Below, in pieces: positions 1-8,882 of a DNA stretch of 39,170 bases. Numbering within the stretch: position 1 is the stretch's first letter; every line of letters starts with the position of its first letter. Source of the DNA: Pelomonas sp046294815 (GTDB taxonomy: Bacteria > Pseudomonadota > Gammaproteobacteria > Burkholderiales > Burkholderiaceae_C); contig JBKBOJ010000027.1 of the NCBI GenBank assembly GCA_046294815.1, positions 1 to 39,170 on the forward strand, written 5' to 3'. The position numbers and the translations under genes are program-made. The notes beneath the pieces were generated by a model, which saw only the letters and a program-made list of their open reading frames with translations, had not been told where the DNA came from and ran no database searches.

Positions 1-1404
1 CGGCAGCCGGGCCAGCAGGGCCGTGAGCGCGCGCACCAGCGCCGGCACCAGCGCCAGCCCGCCGGCCAGCAGGCACAGCATGCCCAGGTAGGCCGCCACC
101 GGCATGCCGCCCAGTGGCGGCAGCGCGGCCAGCAGCCCGCCCAGCGCCAGCAGCGCGCCGCCCGCCCAGGCCGGCAGCGTGCGGCTGGCAGGCAGGCCCA
201 GGCCCTTGAGCACCAGGGCCGGTGCGATGCGGCGCACCGTGACGGCCGGCGCCAGCGCAGCCAGCAGCGCGGCGGCCAGGCCCAGCGCGCCGTAGATCGC
301 GGCGGGCGCAGCCAGCGGCTGGTTCAGCAGCAGCTCGGCCGACGCTGCGCCGCCGCCGTGCAGGCCCAGGTCGCTGCCCAGCAGCCGCAGCGCGCCGGCC
401 GCCAGGCCCACGCCCAGCGCCAGGCCCAGCACGGTGCCGATGACGCCGATGACCGCGCCCTCCATCAGGATGAGCCGCCAGCGCATGCGCGCCGACAGGC
501 CCAGCACCCCCAGCAGCGCCCATTGGGGCAGGCGCTGTGCGGTGGCCAGCGACAGCACGGCGTAGACCAGGAAGCTGCCGGTGAACAAGGCCATCAGCGA
601 CAGCAGGCCCAGGTTGACGCGGTAGGCCCGCGTCAGCTCGGACAGGCGCTGGCCTTCGTCCGGCGGCGGCTCGGCGCGCCAGCGCGGCGCCAGCGTGGCG
701 GCAAAGGCGCGCGCATCGACGCCGGGCTGCAGCTGCAGGTCGATACGATCCAGCCGCCCCAGCCGGCCCAGCAGCACCTGCGCGTCGGCAATGTCCAGCA
801 CCGCCAGCGGCGCGTTGCCGGCCGCGATGCGGCCGCCCACGGCGAAGTCCACCTCCAGCGGCTCGGCCTGGCCGGGGCGGGCCACGCGCAGCGTCAGCCG
901 CGTCTGGCCCGGCGCCAGGCGCTGGCGGGCCGCGGCGTTGAGGTGCAGCGTGCGGCTGGGCATCAGCGCGCCCAGGCCACCGGCTTGGTCGAGCTGCGGC
1001 AGCAGCTCGGGCGCAAGCGGCCTGGCGCTGGCGCCGGAGGCCAGCAGCGCCAGCATGTCCACGCCCACCACGCGCAGCTGCAGGCCGCGGCCGTCGGCCA
1101 CGTGCTGACCCACCCACAGGGCCTGGCCCTGCAGCACCGGGTTGGCGGCAGCCACCTCGGGGCGGTTCAGCAGCTCGGCGAGGTCGGCGTCGGCCAGCGC
1201 GCCGCTGCGGGCCTGCAGCACCAGGTCGGGCTGACCGTTGACGCCGCGCGCCGCCCGTGCGAACTCGGTCAGCGCGGCGCCGTTGAGCAGGTGCACGCCA
1301 AAGGCCAGCGCCACGCCCAGCATCACCGCGACGACGGCCAGCACGACGCGGCCGGGCTGGTCGCGCCAGGCGGGCCAGGTCAGATGGGGCCAGAGGGCGG
1401 TCAT
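1..1404 (-). CDS. FtsX-family ABC transporter permease (partial, C-terminus outside window)
   Basis: This is the membrane subunit of an FtsX/MacB/YbbP-type ABC transporter, a family that moves lipids or lipoproteins or acts mechanically on the envelope. The visible 468 codons start MTALWPHLTW. One membrane segment lies near residues 19-42, followed by a long extracytoplasmic part of roughly 210 residues. A cluster of hydrophobic segments then begins around residue 250 (the stretch LLSLMALFTGSFLVYAVLSL and onward). That layout is typical of FtsX-type permeases with more than one membrane block, like YbbP. The reading frame is open to the window edge, so the 3' end is missing. It lies 85 bases downstream of its ATPase gene and is probably co-transcribed with it. 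The family assignment is firm; the transported substrate cannot be told from sequence. Confidence 0.85.
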   Translation of the reverse strand, partial: MTALWPHLTWPAWRDQPGRVVLAVVAVMLGVALAFGVHLLNGAALTEFARAARGVNGQPDLVLQARSGALADADLAELLNRPEVAAANPVLQGQALWVGQHVADGRGLQLRVVGVDMLALLASGASARPLAPELLPQLDQAGGLGALMPSRTLHLNAAARQRLAPGQTRLTLRVARPGQAEPLEVDFAVGGRIAAGNAPLAVLDIADAQVLLGRLGRLDRIDLQLQPGVDARAFAATLAPRWRAEPPPDEGQRLSELTRAYRVNLGLLSLMALFTGSFLVYAVLSLATAQRLPQWALLGVLGLSARMRWRLILMEGAVIGVIGTVLGLALGVGLAAGALRLLGSDLGLHGGGAASAELLLNQPLAAPAAIYGALGLAAALLAALAPAVTVRRIAPALVLKGLGLPASRTLPAWAGGALLALGGLLAALPPLGGMPVAAYLGMLCLLAGGLALVPALVRALTALLARLP

Positions 1405-1489
1405 TGGGGTGGGGCTTTGCTGCGGTGTTGGGGCTGGCTGCCCTGGCTGCGCCTGGCCAGCACGCCGAACTCATACGTCGTCATGCGCG

Positions 1490-2143
1490 TCATGCCGCGT
1501 GCAACCCACCCGCATCCAGCCGCAGGCGCCGGTCCGCCGCCTGCGCCGCCAGCTCCGAATGCGTGACCAGCAGGCAGGCCGCGCCGGCCTGCTGCGTGCA
1601 GCGCCGCAGCAGCGCCAGCACCTCGGCCGCATGGCGCGCGTCCAGGTTGCCGGTGGGTTCGTCGGCGAGCACCAGGCGTGGCCGGTGCACCAGCGCCCGC
1701 GCAATCGCGACGCGCTGCAACTGCCCGCCCGACAGCTGGCGCGGCATGCGTGCGGCCAGCGGCGCCAGATTGACGGCCTCCAGCATCTGCGCCACGCGGC
1801 CGTCGTCGCGCTCGCCCAGCAGCCGCAGCGGCAGTGCGACGTTGTCGGCCACGCTCAGGTGCGGCAACAGGTGGAAGGCCTGGAAGATGAAGCCCAGCTC
1901 CCGCCGCCGCAGCGCCGCGCGGGCCTCGTCGTCCAGCGCGCGCAGGTCCTGACCGGCCAGCGTGATGGCGCCGGCATCGGCCTCGTCCAGACCCGCCAGG
2001 CAGTTCAGCAGCGTGCTCTTGCCGCTGCCCGACTCGCCCAGCAGCGCGACGATCTCGCCGGGCGCCAGGTCCAGCGCGACGCCGGCAAACACGGGCGTGT
2101 CGCCATAGCTTTTGGCGAGGTCGCGGGCGCTGAGGACGGTCAT
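1490..2143 (-). CDS. ABC transporter ATP-binding protein (LolD/YbbA-like)
   Basis: This 217-residue nucleotide-binding subunit partners the FtsX-type permease that follows. Visible motifs in order are Walker A (GESGSGKST), Q-loop (FIFQAFHLLP), ABC signature (LSGGQLQRVAIARAL), Walker B with catalytic Glu (LVLADEPTGNLD) and the switch His (LLVTHS). The form LADEPTGNLD is characteristic of the LolD/MacB/YbbA/FtsE group, which energises FtsX-like permeases. The start ATG overlaps the miaA stop as ATGA, showing translational coupling at the end of the mutL-miaA run. A longer open frame exists upstream but lies inside miaA and has no homology to this family. The function (lipoprotein, macrolide or other export) is not determined. 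Confidence 0.92.
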   Translation of the reverse strand: MTVLSARDLAKSYGDTPVFAGVALDLAPGEIVALLGESGSGKSTLLNCLAGLDEADAGAITLAGQDLRALDDEARAALRRRELGFIFQAFHLLPHLSVADNVALPLRLLGERDDGRVAQMLEAVNLAPLAARMPRQLSGGQLQRVAIARALVHRPRLVLADEPTGNLDARHAAEVLALLRRCTQQAGAACLLVTHSELAAQAADRRLRLDAGGLHAA

Positions 2144-3072
2144 GGGTTCAGGAGCTTGTGCAGTCCGGCCAGCAGCTCGGGCAGCGGCTGCGCACCGTTG
2201 CAGGCGATGACGCGGCGCTGCGGCATGCCGCGCAGCCAGGTGAGCTGGCGTTTGGCGAGCTGCCGCGTGGCGGCGATGCCGCGCTCGCGCAGGTCCGAGA
2301 AGTCGTTCGCGTCGAGCGCCTCCCACACCTGCCGGTAGCCCACGCAGCGCATGGAGGGCAGCGCCAGCGACAGGTCGCCGCGCGCACGCAAGGCCTTCAC
2401 CTCGTCGACGAGGCCGCCCGCCAGCATGGCGTCGAAGCGCTGCGCCAGCCGCTCGTGCAGCCAGGCACGGTCGTCGGGTTCCAGCGAGAACAGCGGCCAG
2501 TCCACGCCCTCGTCGCGCGATGCCGCATGCAGCGCGCTCAGCGGCTGGCCGGACAGGCGGATCACCTCCAGCGCGCGCTGGATGCGCTGGCTGTCGTTGG
2601 GTGCCAGCCGGGCGGCGGTCTCGGGGTCAAGGCTTGCCAGCTCGGCGTGCAGCGCCGGCCAGCCGCGCTCGGCGGCCTCGGCGTCGATGGCCGCGCGCAG
2701 TGCGGCATCGGCTTGTGGCAGCGCGGAGAGGCCGTCGAACAGTGCCTTGAAGTACAGCATGGTGCCGCCCACCAGCAGCGGCACCCGGCCGCGCGCGGCG
2801 ATGGCGGCGGCCAGGCGCTTGGCGTCGCGCACGAACTCGGCGGCTGAGTAGCTCTGGGTCGGGTCGAGGATGTCGATCAGATGGTGCGGCACGGCGGCCT
2901 GCTCGGCGGCGGTGGGCTTGGCCGTGCCGATGTCCATGCCGCGGTAGACCAGCGCCGAGTCCACGCTGATGATCTCCACCGGCAGCACCTCGGCAATCGC
3001 CAGCGCGGCGGCCGTCTTGCCGCAGCCGGTCGGCCCGGCCAGGCAAATCGGCGTGGTCAGAAGCGTTCCCAT
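2140..3072 (-). CDS. miaA: tRNA dimethylallyltransferase MiaA
   Basis: MiaA adds a dimethylallyl group from DMAPP to N6 of A37 in tRNAs reading UNN codons. It is the first step toward ms2i6A, which stabilises codon pairing and frame. The protein (310 residues from ATG 3072) shows the P-loop GPTGCGKT, the family motif DSALVYRGMDIGTAKP, PHHLIDILDP, LVGGTMLYFKAL, and the C-terminal RQLAKRQLTWLR. Length matches the family. An alternative ATG at 3090 would add six residues; I prefer 3072 because the P-loop then sits at the usual distance from the start. The gene overlaps the end of the upstream pseudouridine synthase by 16 bases and ends in an ATGA overlap with the ABC ATPase. It follows mutL at one remove, as in many proteobacteria. 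Confidence 0.96.
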   Translation of the reverse strand: MGTLLTTPICLAGPTGCGKTAAALAIAEVLPVEIISVDSALVYRGMDIGTAKPTAAEQAAVPHHLIDILDPTQSYSAAEFVRDAKRLAAAIAARGRVPLLVGGTMLYFKALFDGLSALPQADAALRAAIDAEAAERGWPALHAELASLDPETAARLAPNDSQRIQRALEVIRLSGQPLSALHAASRDEGVDWPLFSLEPDDRAWLHERLAQRFDAMLAGGLVDEVKALRARGDLSLALPSMRCVGYRQVWEALDANDFSDLRERGIAATRQLAKRQLTWLRGMPQRRVIACNGAQPLPELLAGLHKLLNP

Positions 3073-4220
3073 GGAGCGAGATAGCGCCATTGGCCAACGG
3101 GCAGTTGGCCCAGCGGAATGCGGCCGATGCGCACGCGCTTGAGGCCCACGACCTTGAGCCCGACGAGCTCGCACATGCGGCGGATCTGGCGCTTCTTGCC
3201 CTCGCGCAGCACGAAGCGCAGCTGCTGCTCGTTCTGCCAGCTCACCTTGGCGGGCCTGAGCTTCTCGCCGTCCAGTTCCAGCCCGTGGTTCAGCAGCGCC
3301 AGCTTCTCGGGCGCCAGTGCGGCATTGGGCAGCGTGCCTGCGGGCACGGGCTCGGCACCCGGCAGGCCGACGTACTCGACGCGCACCAGGTACTCCTTCT
3401 CGATGTCGGAGTCGTCGCCGATCAGCGCCTTGGCGATGCGGCCGTCCTGCGTCAGCACCAAGAGGCCGGTGGAATCGATGTCCAGCCGGCCGGCGGGCGC
3501 CAGGTGGCGGCGGTGGTTGGGGTGGGGCTTGATGCCGGAGGGATCGTCCTTCCAGCGGTTCTCGGGCTGGAACAGCGCGACCGCCGGCTCGTAGCCGTCC
3601 TCGGCCTGGCCGGACACATAGCCAATGGGCTTGTGCAGCAGCACCGTGACCAGCTGCGACTGCGCCTGGCGGGCGGCGGGGTCGATGTCGATTTGCACGT
3701 CGCCGACGACGCGCTGGCCCAGTACCGCGACCTTGCCATTGACGCGCACCCAGCCGGCGGCGATCCATTCGTCGGCCTCGCGACGCGAGGCGAGCTTGAG
3801 CTCGCTCATGCGCTTGGACAGGCGCTCGCCGGCCTCAGGGTCGCCCTGGCGCGGCGCTGCGCTGGGGCGCGGGGCGGCGTCTGCCGCGCGCTGGGCCACG
3901 CGGCGCTGGTCCTGGCGCGGCGGGCGTTCGGAGCGAGGCGGCGCGACGTCGCGCGGCGGCTGCTGAGCACGCGCGGGCCTGAAGGTTGACGGCTTGGGCC
4001 GCGCCGGGCGCTCCTCGCGCTGCGCTGCCGGCCGCTCGCCGCGCTGCTCCTGCTGCGCCTTCTGAAAGCGCGCTTCGCGCTCGGCACGTTCGGCCTGCGC
4101 CTGAGCCAGCGTGGGGCGGGGTTTGGAGACGCCCTTGCCGCGCACGGGGGCGCGCCTCTCGCCGTCGGCATTGCGGGTCTTGGCGGCGGGTTTCTTGTTC
4201 TTGAGGGTGATCGTGGCCAT
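3057..4220 (-). CDS. RsuA/RluF-family rRNA pseudouridine synthase with basic N-terminal tail
   Basis: This enzyme isomerises specific uridines of ribosomal RNA. Residues 1-130 are a low-complexity Arg/Ala/Pro/Gln-rich tail. An S4 RNA-binding domain follows (RLSKRMSELKLASRREADEW), then the catalytic domain with the catalytic Asp in GRLDIDSTGLLVLTQDG, then EKEYLVRV and RQIRRMCELVGLKV. The EKEYLV and IPLG elements look more like RluF (23S U2604) than RluB or RsuA, but the target uridine cannot be fixed by eye, so no symbol is given. At 387 residues it is longer than E. coli RluF, mainly through the tail, a common feature in this order and probably an RNA-binding extension. It starts one base after the mutL stop and overlaps miaA. 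Confidence 0.9.
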   Translation of the reverse strand: MATITLKNKKPAAKTRNADGERRAPVRGKGVSKPRPTLAQAQAERAEREARFQKAQQEQRGERPAAQREERPARPKPSTFRPARAQQPPRDVAPPRSERPPRQDQRRVAQRAADAAPRPSAAPRQGDPEAGERLSKRMSELKLASRREADEWIAAGWVRVNGKVAVLGQRVVGDVQIDIDPAARQAQSQLVTVLLHKPIGYVSGQAEDGYEPAVALFQPENRWKDDPSGIKPHPNHRRHLAPAGRLDIDSTGLLVLTQDGRIAKALIGDDSDIEKEYLVRVEYVGLPGAEPVPAGTLPNAALAPEKLALLNHGLELDGEKLRPAKVSWQNEQQLRFVLREGKKRQIRRMCELVGLKVVGLKRVRIGRIPLGQLPVGQWRYLAPWERF

Positions 4221-4221
4221 G

Positions 4222-6054
4222 TCAGCGTCCGCGGAGGAAAAGGGCGTCCAGTGCCTTCATGTCGAGCTGGCGCCAGGTGGGGCGGCCGTGGTTGCATTGG
4301 TCCGCGCGTTCGGTGGCTTCCATGTCGCGCAGCAGCGCGTTCATCTCGTCCAGCGTCAGCTGGCGGTTGGCACGCACCGCGCCGTGGCAGGCCATGGTGG
4401 CCAAGATCTCGTGCTGCGCGCGCTCCAGCACCGAGCTGGCATCGAACTGCGCCATCTCGGCCAGCAGCTCGCGCGTCAGCGCCACCAGGTCGCCGCCATC
4501 CAGCAGGGCGGGGCGCGAGCGCACGGCCAGCGTGCGTGCGGACAGCGGCGCCACGTCCAGACCCAGCCGCGAGAGCGTCTGGGCATGCTGCTCGGCCGTG
4601 GCCACTTCTTCGGCGGTGGCGGCGAAGCTCACCGGGATCAGCAGCGGCTGGCTCTCGATGGTGGCCGCGCCCAGCCTGGCCTTCAGCCGCTCGTAGACGA
4701 CGCGCTCGTGCGCCGCATGCATGTCGACGATGACCAGGCCGTGCCGGTTCTCGGCCAGGATGTAGACGCCCTGGATCTGCGCGATGGCACGGCCCAGAGG
4801 CCAGTCCTCGTCGGGCAGTGGGGGCTTCAGCGTGACAGCGGGCGCGGCGGCCGGCGCGGCGGGCCGCCACAGCGTCTCGTGCTGCACCAGCGACAGCCGC
4901 ACCTGCTCGGCGCTCGGCGGCAGCGGTGGCGTGTAGGCGCTGGCTTGATAGGCCGGGCGCGGCTCGGCCACGTAGAGCGTCGCGGCGGTGGTGGGCTCGA
5001 AGGCCAGCGGCGCCATGTCGGATTCGATGCCGGCCACCTCGGCGCTGCGCGAGGCAGCCAGCGCGTCGATGAAGGCGCGCCGCACCGCCTGGTGGACGGC
5101 GCGGCCGTCGCGGAAGCGCACCTCGATCTTGGTCGGGTGCACGTTCACGTCCACCAGCTCGGGCGCGATCTCGATGAACAGCACGTAGCTGGGCTGGCGC
5201 TGGCCGTGCAGCACGTCCTCGTAGGCCGAGCGGATGGCGTGGCTGATGAGCTTGTCGCGCACATAGCGGCCGTTGACCCAGACGTATTGCTGGTCGGCGC
5301 GCGAACGCGCCGCCTCGGGCAGGCCGGCGCGGCCGGTCAGCGACAGGGGCCCGGCGCTGTGCTCGAAGGCCCGGCTCTCGGCGACGAAGTCCTCGCCCAG
5401 CACGTCGGCAATGCGCTGCTCGGCCGAGGCCGGGCGCCACTGGTCCACCAGCTTGCCCTCGTGCCAGATCGCGAAGCCCACGTCGGGCCGCGCCAGCGCA
5501 TGGCGGCGCACGGCCTCCACGCAGTGAGCCAGCTCGGTGGCGTCGGTCTTCAGGAACTTGCGGCGCGCGGGTGTGGCGAAGAACAGCTCGCGCACCTCGA
5601 CACTGGTGCCGCGCGCGCGGGCCGCCGGTTGCAGCTCGCCGCTGCGCGCGTCCAGACGGTGGGCATGGGCGTCCGCGGCGGTGCGCGACGCGATGGCCAT
5701 CTCGGACACGGCGGCGATGGCCGCCAGCGCCTCGCCGCGAAAGCCCATGGTGGCGACCGACTCCAGGTCGTGCAGGGTGGCGATCTTGCTGGTGGCATGG
5801 CGCTTGAGCGCCAGCGGCAGCTGCGCGACCGGGATGCCGCAGCCGTCGTCCTCCACGACGATGGAGCGCACGCCGCCGGCCATCAGCTTGACCTGGATGT
5901 GGCGGGCGCCGGCATCCAGCGCGTTGTCCACCAGCTCGCGCACCACCGAGGCCGGGCGCTCCACCACCTCGCCTGCGGCGATCTGGCTGATCAGTTCGTC
6001 GGGCAGTTCGCGGATGGCGCGGGGCGTGGGCACCTCAGGCAGGGGGGAATCCAT
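4222..6054 (-). CDS. mutL: DNA mismatch repair protein MutL (endonuclease type)
   Basis: MutL couples mismatch recognition by MutS to strand incision and excision. The 610-residue protein has an N-terminal GHKL ATPase with Glu40 and Asn44 in ELVDNALDAG, DDGCGIP, and GFRGEALAAI. A Pro/Ala-rich linker covers about residues 340-405, then the C-terminal domain. That domain carries DMHAAHERVVYE, matching the metal-binding D(Q/M)HA-x2-E-x4-E endonuclease motif, plus ACHGAVRAN and CNHGRPT. So this MutL should nick DNA itself, consistent with betaproteobacteria lacking MutH. The ATG at 6054 lies 7 bases after a -10-like GATAAT, suggesting a leaderless transcript. The stop is followed after one base by the pseudouridine synthase start. 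It is divergent from the DedA gene. Confidence 0.97.
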   Translation of the reverse strand: MDSPLPEVPTPRAIRELPDELISQIAAGEVVERPASVVRELVDNALDAGARHIQVKLMAGGVRSIVVEDDGCGIPVAQLPLALKRHATSKIATLHDLESVATMGFRGEALAAIAAVSEMAIASRTAADAHAHRLDARSGELQPAARARGTSVEVRELFFATPARRKFLKTDATELAHCVEAVRRHALARPDVGFAIWHEGKLVDQWRPASAEQRIADVLGEDFVAESRAFEHSAGPLSLTGRAGLPEAARSRADQQYVWVNGRYVRDKLISHAIRSAYEDVLHGQRQPSYVLFIEIAPELVDVNVHPTKIEVRFRDGRAVHQAVRRAFIDALAASRSAEVAGIESDMAPLAFEPTTAATLYVAEPRPAYQASAYTPPLPPSAEQVRLSLVQHETLWRPAAPAAAPAVTLKPPLPDEDWPLGRAIAQIQGVYILAENRHGLVIVDMHAAHERVVYERLKARLGAATIESQPLLIPVSFAATAEEVATAEQHAQTLSRLGLDVAPLSARTLAVRSRPALLDGGDLVALTRELLAEMAQFDASSVLERAQHEILATMACHGAVRANRQLTLDEMNALLRDMEATERADQCNHGRPTWRQLDMKALDALFLRGR

Positions 6055-6061
6055 CGGCGGG

Positions 6062-6067
6062 ATTATC
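6062..6067 (-). promoter_or_regulatory. -10 element of mutL, leaderless type
   Basis: The minus strand reads GATAAT, then 7 bases (CCCGCCG), then the mutL ATG. Transcription normally begins about 6-8 bases after the -10 hexamer, so the mRNA should start at or next to the ATG. No clear -35 and no Shine-Dalgarno sequence are visible. Confidence 0.5.
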
Positions 6068-6097
6068 GTTTCCCCCGAAGCGTCACGAAGCCGTCCG

Positions 6098-6103
6098 GAT
6101 AAT
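6098..6103 (+). promoter_or_regulatory. -10 element of the DedA gene, leaderless type
   Basis: GATAAT followed by 8 bases and the DedA-family ATG at 6112. It mirrors the mutL promoter 30 bases away on the other strand. No Shine-Dalgarno sequence fits between hexamer and ATG. Confidence 0.5.
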
Positions 6104-6111
6104 GCGCCGCC

Positions 6112-6759
6112 ATGGACGTCCTGACCTTCCTGATCGACTTCATCCTGCACGTGGACCAGCATCTGGCCGAATTCGTGCAGGCCTACGGCACCTGGGTGTA
6201 CGCGCTGCTGTTCCTCATCGTGTTCACCGAGACGGGCGTGGTGGTCATGCCCTTTCTGCCGGGCGATTCGCTGCTGTTCGTGGTCGGGGCGCTGTGCGGC
6301 GCCGGGCTGATGAACCTGCCGTTGGCCATCGCCGTGCTGCTGCTGGCGGCCGTTCTGGGCGACCAGACCAACTACACGATAGGCCGCCACATTGGCCCCA
6401 AGGTGTTCCAGTGGGAGCAGTCGCGCTTCTTCAACCGCAAGGCTTTCGACGCGGCCCATGCTTTCTACGAGAAGCATGGCGGCATCACCATCATCCTGGC
6501 CCGCTTCATGCCTTTCGTGCGCACCTTCGTGCCCTTTGTGGCGGGCGTGGCCGAGATGAGTCGCGGCAAGTTCACGCTGTTCAACGTGGTGGGCGCGGTG
6601 ATCTGGGTCGTGGGCCTGTGCGTGGCCGGCTATCTGTTCGGCAATCTGCCCTGGGTGCAGACGCACCTGAGCAAGATCATCTGGGCCATGATCCTCATCC
6701 CGGGGCTGATCGCCATCGGCGGTGGGCTGCAGGCCCGCTTCAAGCGCCAGCCGGGCTGA
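6112..6759 (+). CDS. DedA family membrane protein (VTT domain)
   Basis: An inner-membrane protein of the DedA family, needed for envelope homeostasis; some members recycle undecaprenyl phosphate or other lipid carriers across the membrane. The 215-residue sequence has the family hallmarks: a re-entrant N-terminal stretch with ETGVVVMPFLPGDSLLF, GDQTNYTIGRHIG, and the Arg-containing motif RFMPFVRTFVPFVAGVAEM. Hydrophobic C-terminal segments follow (AVIWVVGLCVAGYLFG and IIWAMILIPGLIAIGGGL). Length is standard. It is transcribed away from mutL. Which DedA paralogue it corresponds to, and its lipid, are not evident. Confidence 0.93.
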   Translation: MDVLTFLIDFILHVDQHLAEFVQAYGTWVYALLFLIVFTETGVVVMPFLPGDSLLFVVGALCGAGLMNLPLAIAVLLLAAVLGDQTNYTIGRHIGPKVFQWEQSRFFNRKAFDAAHAFYEKHGGITIILARFMPFVRTFVPFVAGVAEMSRGKFTLFNVVGAVIWVVGLCVAGYLFGNLPWVQTHLSKIIWAMILIPGLIAIGGGLQARFKRQPG

Positions 6760-6766
6760 TATGGCG

Positions 6767-6824
6767 CCCCTTGCCCAGCCTCGCTGCGCTGGACGCGAGC
6801 GAGTCTGCTCGGTGCCCCAAGGGG
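6767..6824. repeat. Intergenic inverted-repeat element
   Basis: The 108 bases between the DedA gene and the histidine kinase contain CCCCTTG (6767-6773) and its complement CAAGGGG (6818-6824), separated by GC-rich sequence that can fold further (GACGCGAGCGAGTC). It resembles the GC-rich palindromic units scattered between genes in Burkholderiales. It could also act as a terminator for the DedA gene, but there is no T-tract. Copy number cannot be judged from this window. Confidence 0.35.
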
Positions 6825-6867
6825 GTGGCGCTCGGCGCGCCGCAGGCGCACCGCGCCGTCACGCGTC

Positions 6868-8235
6868 ATGAGCGCGCGCTCGGCCCTGTCGTTGCGTGGC
6901 CGTCTGTTCCTGCTGGCGCTGCTGCCGCTGCTGCTGTCGCTGATGCTGATCGCCTACGCCGTGCGCGAGCAGGAGAGTGAGCTGGCCGCGCGCGAGCATG
7001 CGCTGGTGCGCGCCGGCTACATGGACGCGCGGCGTACCGAGCTCAAGCACTACGTGGACCTGGCCGTCAGCACGGTCAAGCCGCTGCTGGGCCGGCCGGG
7101 CGGGCAGCAGCAGGCGCTGGCCGTGCTGTCTTCGCTGGACTATGGCCCCGATGGCTATTTCTTCGTCTACGACCTGGACGGTCGGGTGCTGATGCATTCG
7201 CGCCAGCCGGAGCTGATCGGCCAGAACCTCTGGGCGCTGCGCGACCCGCGCGGCCGCCCCACCATCCAGCAGCTCATCAACCAGGCCCGTGCTGGTGGTG
7301 GCTATGTGGAGTACCTGTGGCGCAAGCCGTCCAGCAGCCAGCTGGCGCCCAAGCTGGGCTATGTGGTGGCCGTGCCCGAGTGGGGCTGGATGCTGGGCAC
7401 GGGGCTGTATCTGGACGGCATCGAGGCGACCATGGCGCAACTGGAGCGCGGCGCGCGCGAGAACATCACGGCCACGCTGCTGTGGGTGGGCGCGGCGGCG
7501 GTGTTGGGCGTGGCGCTGATCAGCGCCGGCGCGCTGGCGCTCAACCTCAGTGAGCACCGCAGCGCCGAGGCCAAGCTGCGCGCGCTGGCGCGCCAGGTCG
7601 TGCACAGCCAGGAGGACGAGCGCGCTCGGCTGGCCCGCGAGCTGCACGACGGCGTCAGCCAGGCGCTGGTGGCCACCAAGCTGCTCATCGAATCGGCCCA
7701 GCAGCAGCCGACCGAGAGCGAACGGCTGCAGGCGCTGGCGCTCAAGCGCCTGAACAGCACGCTGGCCGAGGTGCGTCACCTCTCGCATGCGCTGCGCCCC
7801 GCGCTGCTGGACACGCTGGGCCTGGCGGCCGCGCTGCAGCACCTGGCGGCCGAGTTCGATGCGGCCGGCGGCATCCGCTTCTCGGCCGAGATGAGCGGCG
7901 AAGAGGTGGCGCTGCCCGACGCCGTCAAGACGGCGCTGTTCCGCATCGCCCAAGAGGCGTTGAACAACGTCGTCCGCCATGCGCAGGCGACCGCAGTGAC
8001 CGTGGCACTGCGCTTCGAGCCCGGTGGCGGGCTGACGCTGGCCATCCAGGATGACGGCCGCGGCTTCGACGCCGACGCCGCGCAGGCGCAGCCCGACCGC
8101 GGCCTGGGGCTGCGCAGCATGCGCGAGCGTGCCGCTGCACTGGGCGCGCGGCTGGCGCTGCGGACCGCGCCTGGCGCGGGTTGCCTGCTCACGGTGACAC
8201 TCAGGGCTGCTGACCTCGCCCGCGCCGCCTCATGA
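6868..8235 (+). CDS. Cache-domain sensor histidine kinase (NarL/HisKA_3 type)
   Basis: A membrane sensor of a two-component system. The 455 residues start with a transmembrane helix (about 12-32), then a periplasmic single-cache domain (about 40-190, with DGYFFVYDLDGRVLMH, GGGYVEYLWRKP and GWMLGTGLYLDGIE, typical of the sCache_2 fold). A second transmembrane helix (about 208-230) leads to a HisKA_3 dimerisation domain with the phosphorylatable His260 in ARELHDGVSQ, then a HATPase domain with EALNNVVRHA, DDGRGFD and GLGLRSMRERA. The stop overlaps the response regulator start (ATGA). sCache_2 domains often bind small carboxylates. With cstA next, pyruvate or a related acid is a reasonable but unproven ligand. 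Confidence 0.93.
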   Translation: MSARSALSLRGRLFLLALLPLLLSLMLIAYAVREQESELAAREHALVRAGYMDARRTELKHYVDLAVSTVKPLLGRPGGQQQALAVLSSLDYGPDGYFFVYDLDGRVLMHSRQPELIGQNLWALRDPRGRPTIQQLINQARAGGGYVEYLWRKPSSSQLAPKLGYVVAVPEWGWMLGTGLYLDGIEATMAQLERGARENITATLLWVGAAAVLGVALISAGALALNLSEHRSAEAKLRALARQVVHSQEDERARLARELHDGVSQALVATKLLIESAQQQPTESERLQALALKRLNSTLAEVRHLSHALRPALLDTLGLAAALQHLAAEFDAAGGIRFSAEMSGEEVALPDAVKTALFRIAQEALNNVVRHAQATAVTVALRFEPGGGLTLAIQDDGRGFDADAAQAQPDRGLGLRSMRERAAALGARLALRTAPGAGCLLTVTLRAADLARAAS

Positions 8236-8882
8236 CCGCCCCCATCCGCCTGCTGCTCGTCGATGACCATCCCATGGTGCGCGAAGGCCTGGTCGCGCGG
8301 CTGGCCGCGGTGCCGCGCTTCGTGGTGGTGGGCGAGGCCGGCAACCGCGCCGAGGCGCTGGACCTGCTGGCCTGCTCGGCGCCCGACGTGGTGCTGATGG
8401 ACGTGGGCCTGAAGGACGTCAACGGCATTGCGCTGGGCGCGGAGATGCTGGCCGCGCGGCCGCACATCAAGCTGCTGATGTTCAGCATGTACGACAACCC
8501 CGAGTACGTGCAGCGCGCGCTGACCGGCGGCGCGCGCGGCTATGTGCTCAAGGATGCGCCGGCCAGCGAGATCGTCTCGGCCATCGACGCGGTCGCGGCC
8601 GGCGGCACCTTCCTGAGCGCGGCGGTGTCGGGTCGACTGTTTCGCGGCCAGACCCCCAAGCCAGTGCTGACGCCGCGCGAGAGCGAGATCCTGAGCCTGC
8701 TGGGGCAGGGCGCGTCCAGCAAGCAGATCGCGCGTGCGCTGGACCTGTCCGTGCGCACCGTGGAGGCGCATCGCCAGAGCATCAAGCGCAAGCTGGCGCT
8801 GGACGGGCAGGCGGAGTTGATCCGCTATGCCGTGGAGCATGCGCGCGACGAGTTGCAGACTGCAGGGCGTCGATCCGGTTGA
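8232..8882 (+). CDS. LuxR/NarL-family response regulator
   Basis: This is the cytoplasmic partner of the cache histidine kinase and is translationally coupled to it by a 4-base overlap. The 216 residues comprise a receiver domain (LLVDDHPMVREGL; phospho-acceptor Asp57 in VVLMDVGLKDVNG; MFSMYDNPEYV; Lys in GYVLKDAP) and a C-terminal LuxR helix-turn-helix (LTPRESEILSLLGQGASSKQIARALDLSVRTVEAHRQSIKRKL). It should bind DNA when phosphorylated. The 137-base gap before cstA is the obvious candidate target, which would parallel the BtsSR-BtsT and YpdAB pyruvate-sensing logic of E. coli, although those are LytTR systems rather than LuxR ones. Confidence 0.95.
   Translation: MTAPIRLLLVDDHPMVREGLVARLAAVPRFVVVGEAGNRAEALDLLACSAPDVVLMDVGLKDVNGIALGAEMLAARPHIKLLMFSMYDNPEYVQRALTGGARGYVLKDAPASEIVSAIDAVAAGGTFLSAAVSGRLFRGQTPKPVLTPRESEILSLLGQGASSKQIARALDLSVRTVEAHRQSIKRKLALDGQAELIRYAVEHARDELQTAGRRSG

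Noticed and set aside
4111..6102. Long plus-strand open frame opposite mutL and the pseudouridine synthase gene
   Set aside because: It is a GC-rich shadow: low-complexity His/Gln/Arg/Gly-rich translation, no family motif, and fully covered by well-conserved genes on the other strand.
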